This document shows positions 21,471-32,559 of a stretch of DNA of 64,000 nucleotides, piece by piece; position 1 is the stretch's first letter; every line of letters begins with the position of its first letter. Location: positions 63,679,878 to 63,743,877 of the forward strand of contig CM023454.1 of assembly GCA_013339765.2 (NCBI GenBank). The letters run 5' to 3'. The notes under the pieces were generated by a model. The model was not told the DNA's origin and did not search any database. It saw nothing but the letters and a program-made list of their open reading frames with translations. This stretch comes from Haemaphysalis longicornis (lineage: Eukaryota; Arthropoda; Arachnida; Ixodida; Ixodidae). The translations under genes and the position numbers were made by a program.

Positions 21471-23804
21471 TAGGGGTGTGCGAATATCAAGTTTTCCGAC
21501 GAGGAATCGGAAATGAAAATGTGCTTTGGATACGAACCGAATATCAAATAATTAAAGGGGTATGTAGCTTTCGTACTCAACGTTTTTACTTTATTGAAGC
21601 TTCTTATGCCAATAGGTACAGCAGCTCTAAATGCCTTTGTAAAAGCACCGTAAACGTTTCAGTGCAATATTTTGAAAACTTTTGTATGTATAAAATTTTG
21701 CTTTCTGTTCACCTTGTACCAAGCTTGAGAGGGCTATGAAACACAATAGGGACGTTGTTCGAAGTGCTTTGCATTCACAAATGAATGTACGAGATGGTGA
21801 CAGTCAGAGTTTTTTTATTAAACCACAATTTTTTTGTTAGTTCCCAGTTTTTTTAGAGGTGAATGCCCAAAAGCAGTATACAGACCATGAACGATTACAT
21901 GAATGAAACTTCAGAAAAAAAGTAAACCAGAAAAACCAAGATTGTTATGACCGCAGCTGTTCATCAAGGAATGTAACCCAAAGAACGGAATCAAAATACA
22001 CCAAGCAGTCACGAATAAATCACTGAAACAAACAAAGTATGTAGAAAAACCGTTTTGAGAAAACGGCTTTTGAGGTTTTAACGTAGGTATTATTCATGAA
22101 ATTCACCAGGGTTGCAGCCATTTGTGTTCTGTTGAACACGTGGCTTCAGGGATGCTTTGTATGGAAAATGGAGAGCCTTTGGCAGACGTTTCTATTCAAA
22201 AAACATTTTCAGCTGCTCTGTGATGAGTACATAGCCCAGTTTACGGGCCAAACGGGGGAGATTGCTTTAAATGCAATGTAAGATAGCTGGTTGCTTGTAC
22301 TGCACTGGACAACTCCCCTCTGTAGTGCTGTGACCATGGAAAGAACCGAAGCAGTCTTTTTTTACTTCTATTTGAAAACTATATTTTGACTTTGTTTATC
22401 CTTTCATTATATCCTTGCATCGAGCAGAAACTTCGTACTGGTACGCGCAGGGGTTCATTGCCAAAGGCTCACATACTACAAGGATAAAAATGAGCTAACT
22501 GAAAGATTGGTATAATATTTTTGAGAACCCCAACTTCAATGTATGTACAATTTTTTAGCACTCTTGACATTCAGGGGATTCACTGTCCATCGCAGCAGAG
22601 CCAATATGTACTAAAATATAGATGTAAGCATCGGTCATAACATTTTCCCTAAAAAATTCAGTTTACCAACTGCTTCGACCATAAGTTACAATTTTAACGC
22701 AGTAGTAAGTATATTTTCCCTTGAAATTCAATTTGTTAAACGCCATAAAAGCAAGGTACATTTATATCGCTGTCAACAAGTTTTTATTCCGAACTCAGAC
22801 CTGTTTGCATGATTAGCCGAGCTGCACAGGAAACGCTGTGCAAGAAAGCGATACGGCTCACTAGCATCGCAGCTCTCATATACCGCATGTCTTACGTTGA
22901 TTATCCCTCAAGTGGCCATTCAGGTCACTGATAAAATGAAATATATTATCACAGAAAATATTTCAACTACTGGCGTTCAATCGTACCCGGTTCCGCTGTC
23001 AGGCGAGGCCTAAACGCGAAGCGACTATGCCGTGCTCGCAGCAGCTTTTGACGCATCGGCCATTTTAGCATATAGCACCGGAAATCATGCGAAAAGTTTA
23101 TGCCCGGGTTAAATGCCACTGCTGATAAAATGACTGAACGGAAACTTGTTTGAGCGAACTATGAGAAATGAACTCTGTAACGTGCACTGCGCATCTCAGG
23201 CGGCCGGCATATTGCATTGCCCCGGCGACGCCCAATCAAGAGGGCCGTGTAGCAAGTTTCAGCACGCGCCGACAGGAACGCCATACGATATTCAGAATCA
23301 CGTCTTAGGTTTTCTGCCGTTCCTGCATCTGAGACTGAACCAAGATAAAAGAGATGGCCGGGACCGGCAAGAGGGTCGCTTGGCCGATCAAATGGTACCA
23401 ATATGGCCTCGCCCGTTAGCACCGTTGCGGAGGAACAGCGCTCCAAAAGTTGCCGTTTTTTTGCCTTTTTGAGCGGACCTTTTGTCACCGCGGCTAGCAA
23501 AAGCATTTGTTTATGCCACTTTTTAATTGTTTTTGACCGGAAAATTTGCAAATGCCCAGGATCGAAAAAATTGAAACCGAATATTGGGCGTCAAAAAGAA
23601 ACAATGCTTTGGTCATTTTTTTCTGAAGTTGAAAGCCGCGCCCCCCATGTTAAGCTAATCAATTTAAATATTCTTTATTAGCCCATTATTTTAACCCTTT
23701 CGAATATTTCAACTGTTTCGAATACATAGTTTCCAATTGAATACGCATATAACAGATTTATTTTAGGAGTATATTCGAATTTTTGGAATATTCGGACACC
23801 CTTA
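21471..23804. mobile_element. Element with hAT-like terminal inverted repeats
   Basis: The left end reads TAGGGGTGTGCGAATA. The reverse complement of the right end reads TAAGGGTGTCCGAATA, 14 of 16 matching. Both ends continue into TTCGAAT/GAATATTC-rich subterminal sequence, as in many invertebrate hAT elements. It is 2.33 kb. The flanking 8-mers (GAAAATTT and GAAGTTAT) agree at only five positions, so the target duplication is eroded or absent. Interior frames (22,096-22,281 and about 130 codons at 23,159-23,551) show no clear BED finger or hAT C-terminal motif. Probably a non-autonomous or badly decayed copy. Confidence 0.5.
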
Positions 23805-24340
23805 GAAGTTATATTTTTTCGGATCCCCCTGAGAGGGACGTGACGTTACTCCGGCAGTGGAGCCGGCGCGTTCCTAGTGATTGCAACAGAAACGTTACGC
23901 AGCCAGGCGGGTGGTATGCATCAGCCCACCATATAAACCATTACAGAGAAAAACGTGGCAGGATTAGAATTGGCCGGCATAGTTTAGGATGCAACATTGG
24001 TAAGTTTTTGCGAAAAAGATTATTGCTTCGAGAACATGCCGATGAGGCGGGTTCATCGGCGCAGGTCGACAAAGAAGTTGTAGAAAAAACGGAAATCTGG
24101 GGCGGTCATAAACATATTTTATCATGCACCTGGAATACAAATAAGTAATACACGTGGTTTTTACAGGCCTATTAACACGGGGTGCTGGCGTCGCGGGCGC
24201 CACCACCCGCGGCATAGTTGACTGAAGTAATTACTGTAAAGATTGTGTTTGTTCATGAACAAAAATTAGCCGAATTGGGAATAACCGAATGTGAAAAGTC
24301 AGAATAGAAGGCGGATATAACATATTGCAATCTTTCAATG

Positions 24341-24341
<1 letters not shown>

Positions 24342-24431
<90 letters not shown>

Positions 24432-24510
24432 TCAATCAATCAATCAATACTTCAATTATATAAACAAATATTACAATAATCAATCAATCAAGCAAGCAAG
24501 CAAAGAATCC
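24342..24510 (+). repeat. (AATC)n microsatellite
   Basis: About 25 units of AATC/CAAT with small interruptions (24,342-24,451), then a shorter tract and CAAG units to about 24,510. It is the reason for an open frame of alternating Asn, Gln, Ser and Ile here, which is not a gene. It abuts a LINE ORF1. Confidence 0.95.
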
Positions 24511-24577
24511 ACCAATCTAATTGAATCACTTCCAAATAATTCGCCCTAAAAATCACCGAGATATATAAAACACAGAT

Positions 24578-25360
24578 ATGCAGGCGCGTTCCCTGCAGTC
24601 TGCTCACGGTCAGGAAGATTTTGCGGCTGAAATAAAAACAATAAAAGCTGGGCAATCAAACATCGAGGGTAACTTACACGGAGTAAAGCAACAGCCTGAT
24701 GCCTTGGAAGTAAAAACGAAAGCGCTCTATGTAGAGAACACTGCCACTCAGGAATCTAGGAAAGCGCTTACACCACAGGTTGCTCTCCTGCCGCTTTGGG
24801 TGAATGATTCAGAAGACAGGTCATGGAGCCATAACCATTTTTTTTGCGGCATTTCCGAGTAACGGGCCAATAGAAAAGAATAGCACGCGAAGTACTGAAC
24901 GCATTGGCAGGTATGATTGATCCGTTGCAAGGTCCAATGAGAAGAGCCCATCGTCTTGGCACGTATTCGAATAACAGATGTCGAACTAATATGATCCCGT
25001 TTTCAAACTTAACAAATATAAAATGCTTGTGGTGTGTTAAGAGCTGCAAGAAAAGGACGTACCATTGTCTGAAAATGTTTGTTGTGCCCCACATTAGATC
25101 GCTAAGAAGCTTGTCACCTATGCAAAAAAACCAACTAGGTGAGCCCGCATATCAACTGCGCAGAAAAAAACAAGTGAATAACAAAAAACCATGCATGGAA
25201 AACCGTGCCAGAGACGACGAAACTATTACTGAAAAAACACCATGCCTACGACGCGAAACAACCCCGTTTGCTCAGCTTTCCGAAAATCAACACAGGGAAA
25301 TGTCAGGGGCAGTGAACATACCGTATTCAACATATAAGTGCTGTTTTTAAAACCCGAAGG
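24578..25360 (+). pseudogene. CR1-like LINE ORF1 remnant
   Basis: A Gln/Glu-rich start (AAEIKTIKAGQSNIEGNL...) resembling a coiled coil is followed by QVALLPLWVNDSEDRSWSHNHFFCGISE. This aligns by eye to the V-N-D-L-E-D-R-S-R-R-N-N-L-x-F-x-G-I block of LINE ORF1 RRM domains. After a frameshift RRAHRLGTYSNNRCRTNMIPF appears (the R-A-H-R-L-G block). Several stops and frameshifts. The same block in the 2A LINE reads SRRNNLIVYGL...RAHRLG, so the two are related in fold. No 2A motif is visible here. Confidence 0.7.
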
Positions 25361-25859
25361 ATTAGCACTAAACTAAATACATTGGCATTCATTATAGACA
25401 GCTGTACCCCCGAAATTTATTGATTACGGAACCATAGTGGACATCGCAAACTTCTACAAAAACATTGTTTACGGCTCATGCGTTCTGCTCCTATTGCTTC
25501 GACCGCAAAACTTGTCAAGGCTGTGGCGTTATGCTAGACCTTTCGAAAAACTTCCCGTCATGTAAAATACATGTACAGAGCAATTTGGAGATATTGTGGG
25601 TGTTCATCGAACTAGGTATTACAAAGCAGTTTTACCGTCTGTTACCGCCCACCGACGCACACCCCCACACTTAGTAAAAAGTTTCAGGATGTTACTTACT
25701 CTGTTTAAACCATTATCCTAATTTCTCTATATTTCTGTAGGGTAATTTTGCCTTTCGCGACATTACCTGGTACGCATTTTCCCCACCTATAACCCCTTTA
25801 TTACGCTGGGAGAGGAATTCCTAGAATTTTCCACAACAACCTCATTGAGCCAAGTTTTA

Positions 25860-27610
25860 AAGAAACCGATCAGAACTTCGCCGACCACAGCAAAGATTTT
25901 TGAGGTTGTGGTTTCCTCCACGCTGGACTTAATATCACCAATTACTGGCTAACCTAGCTTAAGCGACCATTCTTTGGTATTATTTTCTATTGACATGTCG
26001 CCTACAAAAGGGGCAGTATCAATTAAATCTAAACAAAGCAGCAAGAAAGGAAATTTGAAACTAGCAAACTCTTTTAGGCACTTTTCTTGAAACAGTTTTA
26101 TTGAATTTTAGTAAATGAAGCCTACAAGAAAATTGTTTTTGCTTTGTAGAAAAGTCTATTCACTTACCTAAACCTTATTCCTACGTACATTGCCCAACGT
26201 TTTCAACAAGCTCCGGGGTGCAATGTTTCTTTTAACCGGTCACCTAATAAAAAAAACGCCAATAAAAATCACCGAGATAGTCTTCCTCCACTGTGCACTG
26301 TTCTGCCTCTAAATTTGGTCATGACGATTGAGTAGCAGCACAAAAAAAACGTGAAGAAGACCTTTCTACATACCCGATCATTGTGTAAGAACAACAGGCA
26401 TGAAAAAGTTTTTCCGCACTGGCAAACCGAGCAGTAATGAATATTTACCACGTATCGACTCTGGTGGCACAGCAACTTCTGCTCAATAACTGCAGCAACC
26501 CTGTAGGCCCCATTTACATTCACATTCTTCGACAACAGGAATCTATCCTTACCTGCCATCTGCTGCTATGACAACATCGCGATTACACAGATCAATATCG
26601 ACTGCATGGCAAAGAAACTTATCAAATCAGTCAAACTGCCCTCAGCTCCAGGTTGCAGCGCGATACTCTCTACGTTTTTATGTAATGCATAACCATACTT
26701 TGCCATTACGCTCACAAAAGCTTTAGGAAACGATCGACGAAAGTGTCCTTCCTGCTCTATTCACACTCTGAAAGGTGGTTCCGTAACTATATTCACGAAC
26801 AGGCATTCTCCGTTCCATTAGGGGCCCATTTCACTTACCAGCATACCCCGTAAAATCCTCGAGGAGAACATTTACGCCACCTGGCGAGAATTAGTTGAGA
26901 ATAATTCATTTTTTATTAATCATATTATAGTTTCAGAAAGACTTATTGATGTGAAATGAAGCTAATGTCATTTGCAGCTAAACTTATACTCATTCTCGAT
27001 GGGTACTCGTCCTCTTATGTGATTTTAGACTTTTAATTGTTTCGACTCAGTTTCTTACAAAAAAACTGTTTCATTTACCACACTCGCTTAACCTGGATGC
27101 CAAGCTCCCAATGGGAATAGACATTTGTCGTGCCAACCGCTCCTTGTTAATTTTACCTAACAAGAACCAAGCGGGTACGATCGTGGTTTCGCTAGATATC
27201 GCTGTCGGTGCTCTTCGACTCCTAACTTATGTTATCGATCTACATTCTATTGTTTATTTCCAAATAAGGTGTACTGTTTGTTTTCCGAGGAATAATCTCT
27301 GACAACGTCGTAACATCATCTAAACAAAGGTAAAGCAAATCTAAACACTACGGGGATTTGGTATAGAGCCAGGTGCAGACAACTAAGGACTAAAAAGTTC
27401 AAATACATGCGCGTGTACCGAACTACTGAAGAAGTACCTTCGTATTGGAATTTTATTCCCATGTACGAAATGGGTCAAGATATAAATGCCACGGTATTCA
27501 CCTATCAGCTGACATTTCCTAGAATCTTTGCACTGGTAATGGTGTCAATAACGGCAACTTTACTTCATATTACTTTTGATGTAATTTTTAAAGATCAGAT
27601 TCTTAACTAA
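25860..27610 (+). pseudogene. CR1-like LINE ORF2 remnant (EN end and RT)
   Basis: Fragments run in LINE order. STLDLISPITG (end of endonuclease) is at 25,920-25,950. KLIKSVKLPSAPGC comes next (26,610-26,660), then GPISLTSIPRKILEENIY and ENNSFFINHI (26,825-26,930), which match the R-P-I-S-L-T and fingers blocks. A DFS-A-F-D-like remnant is near 27,025 and LLTYVIDLHSIVYFQIR (palm) near 27,210-27,270. The YADD box is not recognisable. Stops and frameshifts are frequent. It belongs with the ORF1 remnant upstream; the 500 bases between are too decayed to assign. The last piece resembles the Y-L-G-V-H block near 27,490-27,520. Confidence 0.65.
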
Positions 27611-30427
27611 CACGACCATTTTACAATACGCTGCTTCGTCCAAAGCTGTGAAATGCAGATTTATTCAGGGATTCCAGCGATATAAACCTTATCCGAACAT
27701 CTTGAATTAGTTCAGAATTACGCGGCCAGTTACATACTGTCTGATTATTTTCGCACAGCCTGGGTCGCGCATAAAATTTGAGCCCTAATTTACCATCTCC
27801 TGGCGTCCTGTCGGAAAGTTCTTCCTCTGTGCTTTTTTCATACCATTTTCTATTACCACAAAACTTACGTAGCTAATTCGCCGTAACAACTCATTGCAGT
27901 ATTCTCGCTTCGACCCCACAAATAAAAGCGGACCCCCCCACTCCCTCTCCCCCCCCCCCCAAGCAGTAACGCCTTCTCAGTCGTTTTTTTTCCCTACCTT
28001 CTTCAGATTGTAACCTCAATCCGGAATATTGCCTTTAAAGAAAATGCGGCACTGTCCGAGTAGCGTCTTAGGTAGCTTTTTATACTGACAGTGATTTGTA
28101 ATTTAGGTGCCTCTAATTACTGCTTAGTAGAATTTTTTTGCAATTTTACCTTTGAGTTCTTCACATGGAAGCTGATTTTCCTCAATATTTCTATTTAGTT
28201 ATTTGCGTATTAACCACTCCTCTCTCTCTTTCCTTGGGTCGCGAGGGCATAAAAATACATTTAAAATACAATAAAATAAAAAATATTAATAAAAATAATA
28301 ATGAAGCATTGTTACTAGTGTGCGAATGCAGGGCCAAGAGAGTCTCTTGGTTGAAGAGTAGTACGTTTTGTAAAGTTTGTGTTTGGTACTGCAGTGGCGT
28401 AAAAGCACACGACTACTTGAAAATATAGTATACTCCCCAATGTCAGGAGGTGTTGGAAACCGCATGTTTAAAATACCATTGTAGGAAATATTTCACCACA
28501 ATGGTTGCATCATGTCGAATGTACTCGCATATTGTTATGAAAAGCAACGTAGTTTATGGCTCTGGCAACCAATTTGATAGTGGGCGTTGATGAGGGCAGT
28601 TGACTAATTTATCTGTAATGCCTAAAACGTTTTGCGGAAAGTCAAGGTTTTTTGGGAAGCAGCCTCTTGTCGGGAGGTTGCTTTGTGATTTTGGCACTTG
28701 CTGCTTGTTGTGACTTCCAATTTCCTCTCTTGGAGGTACAGACTAACCACACCACTAGAATCGTTTACAGACACACCAATACGCAGGGGCAATACCAAGA
28801 TATGCCGCTGTAATTGCTGAACGATCATGAAGTTGCAGAACAGTGGCAGGCCGCAGTCGGAGCAAAAGCTTGTCATGGTTGGAGCTGTGGCTTCGGGTAT
28901 TCATGCGCGGAAGGAGCGCAATACCACTTTTTCTCTTTGGAATCTTCAGAGCATCTAGATTTGTACAACACCAAAATTTGGAAGTTTTGGGGTATTCATG
29001 CTTATTATTCCGAGTTGTATGAATTTTGAGACCAAAAAACAGCTCACATGTTGTTGAATTACCACGACATCACTAACATACCATAAAAGGGTGGGTGTAC
29101 ATTTTCTGAAATACAAGCGCAAGGCACCCGCATTTTGTTATTCATTATTCATTTCTACAGGACAACAGAGCCGAGTGGTGCATCCCATCAAACGATCATT
29201 CTCCACCTCTCACTAAGAGACAATGTCGCAAATTGCGTCACTTTTACACCCCTTGAAAGGTCTGTGGAGGCCAGGGCTTTGAATAGTGTTGGAATGAGCC
29301 CTGCGTGCAGTTTTTGATGATAACTTTAAAAAAGAAGGCTTGGGGCGTACACCAAAATACCAATGCTTCTCTTGAAAGGGCGGGTATGAGAACGATTCAT
29401 GCGCACGCAAGTTATGAGGATAGCTACGTTATTGGTTGTTTTCTTTACATATACAGCATAATGGACCTATTTTCACTACGAGTCTCCGGGGTGTTTCTCG
29501 ATTGTACTGTGAAGCAATCGATAGAAACACACGGCTGCCCTACACGCGCTTTTCATGCCTACAAAATTCCTTTATTTTCTACTATTGGATATATAAAAGT
29601 TTTTTACCTCTTAGCTGTCCCTTATAACCTACACCTCCTGTTTATACACAAAAATTACCCCAAGCATACTATGCGATCTCTGTATCATTTATGAAAAATG
29701 GTGGTGGGACGCGTTTCTGATTTGCAGGGTAGAAAAAGGAAAGAAAGGCACAAGGGATATTTTCCACCCGGCAGGTAGCCGACCTGCAAAACAACCGAGT
29801 GCAGGGGAAGGGAAGTAGAGGGGGAGTGACACGATAATGTCTATAGAGACAGAGATATGCAGACATGAGGGTGTTACTCCTATTCGCTGATTATGGTAGC
29901 GTGCAGTGGCCATGCTTCGTAGTTCTTCGCTCTCACAGGTACTGCGGCCAATCTTCTAAATTGGGTATATGCTAGTTTTTGCAGCGGCAGCAACAGCGAT
30001 CATGAAGTTAGCGTTGTCAACAGATGGTTGACCGCGATAACCAAAAGCATATATTTGGATACGTGCCGAGCATGGCATCTCCGAAATATTCGCCTCTTTT
30101 GGTACTACAGTGTTTACAAGGTGTCTTTAAAGAAGCGCAGCCTCAGTTGTTGTAGGACATTGCCTGGTTACTCTCAAGATTCGGGGAAGTTACCGTTTGT
30201 TTTGTGAAAGTACATGTGAGGTTATTAGTATATGCGCCCTATCTTGACTGTCGTCACGAGCCCATGCCCGCATGACCGCCTGATTTCCGGCCGCCCGAAT
30301 TACCACTAGCCTAGCCGTCGACATGCGAACGTAAGTTTAGGTCATCATCCGTATGAAAACTTCTTAAGGCTGGATGATGCATACACCAAATATTTGCTCG
30401 TGAACCTGAGTTTAGGTGGCTATCCTC
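27611..30427. other. No recognised gene; 12-base C run at 27,949
   Basis: AT-rich spacer. The only marked feature is a run of 12 C at 27,949-27,960 after a C-rich stretch. A purine-rich patch lies at 29,700-29,870. Open frames up to 129 codons (29,305-29,694) show nothing recognisable. Confidence 0.5.
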
Positions 30428-30730
30428 CTACTGCTCCTTATAATATTCACAGTCGTCTTCATCGTCCTCATCGTCAAGGTTCCTAAACGTGGTCCTTGAA
30501 TGTTTTAAGGTGCTTGTTATAACAAAAATATAGTACCCTTCTAACCTATGAAAAAGGCAGGCTTGCAAAGCTGGACGCAGTCTACAGAGTGCACGAAACA
30601 AAACACGTTCGTCATATGTTGCGATGGAGCATATTTCATAGGCCATTAGCTTGCTGAACCTCTCACGGATCCAAGCTTGTTCTTGCAGATAAACAAAGAA
30701 CTGCCTGTGTCCCTCCAGTATAGGAAGCAC
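30428..30730 (-). other. Unrecognised 100-codon frame with acidic C-terminus
   Basis: A minus-strand frame with ordinary composition for about 80 residues, then DDEDDEDDCEYY before the stop. Leu- and Arg-rich in the middle. Such acidic tails occur in some transposase and chromatin proteins, but no domain is recognisable and no splice structure is apparent. May be chance. Confidence 0.2.
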
Positions 30731-31287
30731 CTTACTCTTTGTGTAAGGCCGGGTTCATACTTTTGCCGCAAGTGTGGTAATAACTTTAAAAAAGGGCGCC
30801 ATTTCACGTATCAGACAACCGAACTGCGAGACGTGCCACTTTTTGCGTCATCAGATCACAATACGGGTTTGACGTAGGTAATCTGAACATAGCCTAACAA
30901 ACAAACCCAATTTACTCTACTACTAAGGACTCCGGACAGGTCCCATTGGGCTGGTTAATGTTCTCGTTTAAACCTCGCACCAGAACAACTGATATGCCAC
31001 CCATCAATACGCGCATAAAACCTATAGCTTCGAGTGCATTCCTCTCCTTCTCCCTCCAACTATTCTTCGCTACAAACCTTCGCACGCGTAAACCGGGAAA
31101 CGGTCATTTGCGCGTGCTTAGGAGGGACAGACGCCGTCGAAAATATCCCCCTGAAAGCCCTCTGAAGAAGTGACATTGGCTTATGTCGGCGTTCTAAGAG
31201 CGCCATTTGCTTTTCATCGGGAAGGAATTTGCTGCTACTCGCTGAGCTTTGCGTGTTGAGCTACACCGCTACTCGATGAGCTTTCCA

Positions 31288-31582
31288 CAACTTGGCAGTG
31301 GCGGCGAGCTTTGGTTCCTGCTCTTTGAAACAGGTCCCGATTTCTGCAACTGCACCGAGCCTTCACGCAGGAGCAGCGCTTCGCAAGCATGAGCAGGCGG
31401 CCACTTATCTGGAAGAAGAAGAGGGCGATCATCGGATTCACCAGTGACCTGTTGGCGTTGTCGACTACGTCACAGGGCAGACCGGTGAAAAGGAGCACCA
31501 CCATCGTTCTGCTCGGCACTTGGCAGTAGCGGCGAGCTTTGGACACGGCGCTAAGCTTTGGTTCCTGCTCTTTGAAGCAGGT
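31288..31582 (+). repeat. Repeated 5' UTR segment of the LINE
   Basis: ACTTGGCAGTGGCGGCGAGC and TTTGGTTCCTGCTCTTTGAA (31,288-31,335) recur at 31,518-31,582 with an 18-20 bp insertion. Unit distance is about 230-245 bp. Tandem 5' UTR monomers are known as promoters in some LINE families; here there are one full and one partial copy. Confidence 0.6.
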
Positions 31583-31700
31583 TAGTTTTTTACAAGAACG
31601 CCCCGGAATCTCTTTGACTAGCCGCTGCTGCCAAGTTCATTTGTATAGAGTGTAATTGCACCGTTTGTTCGGAATCTTGTTGATTGTTTATGTTGCTATC

Positions 31701-32471
31701 ATGTCTAAAGACGTACACAAATTGAGAGACGAAATGACCGCGGAATTTGAAAAGCAAAAAGATCTTAAGCAAGAAAATGAAGACATTCAGGGAGTCTATT
31801 GAACAGGAGCTGTGCGACAAGGTTAATCACCTAAAAACGAGAAAAAAAGAGATGGCTGACAGCATTGAATTTGCCCACGGCAGTGTTTGGGAAATGCAGA
31901 AGAAGCTAGATGCTGAGGTTACAACAAACGTTGAACTAAGTGCTAAAAACGAAGCCCCCGTGGTTTGCTCTACACCAGAGTAGAACAACGTGAGACCCGG
32001 ATAACGTACGCGGAACAGTATTGAAGGAACACAAACGTGGAAATTCAGGGTTTCACTGAACAAGACGGCGAATCGGTGCATGATATTGTCTCAAAGATTG
32101 GCCTCGCTGTAAATGAACCCGTGTCAACTACTGACATTGAATCATGCCACCGCGTGCCAAACCGCAAAGGTGATAAGGCGAACATAGTGGTCCAGTTCCG
32201 TTCCCGAGTGAAACGGGATACGTTCCTAAAGAAGGCGAAAAAAATGCGGCTAACAAACAATGACGCGGGTCACGACAGTGAGGTACCTAACTACGTTTAC
32301 GAGCACCTGGGCCCAGCACTAAAGAAACTGCTGGGAATGGTCATAAAAAAGAAGCATGAGTGTAAGTTGAAATCGGTGTGGTCGTTAAACCGACAGATTT
32401 TCGCCAAGCAAGTTTCAGATTGCCCAGTTGTAGCGATAACGACTGAACGTGGCTTAGACAAAATTTCCTAG
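31701..32471 (+). pseudogene. LINE ORF1 remnant (coiled coil and RRM-like)
   Basis: The ATG at 31,701 opens a charged coiled-coil start (SKDVHKLRDEMTAEFEKQKD). The frame shifts near 31,750 and 32,000. From 32,037 to 32,471 one open frame of 144 codons reads VEIQGFTEQDGESVHDIVSK, a block around ESCHRVPNRKGDKANIVVQF (RRM R-V-x-x-x-x-x-A-x-x-I-x-V-x-F type) and a C-terminal domain ending at a stop. This is the RNA-binding half of a LINE ORF1 protein. Two or three frameshifts separate it from the start, so no full protein can be made. Confidence 0.7.
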
Positions 32472-32559
32472 AGAAAAAGTGACACGCGCGTGGGTATACC
32501 GCATGACGTGTAACTAAAGTATAGATTGTAAGCAGTTTGCTCTACCACATGATATTTCA

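Noticed and set aside
24325..24549. Open frame of N-Q-S-I repeats
   Set aside because: Pure translation of an (AATC)n microsatellite.
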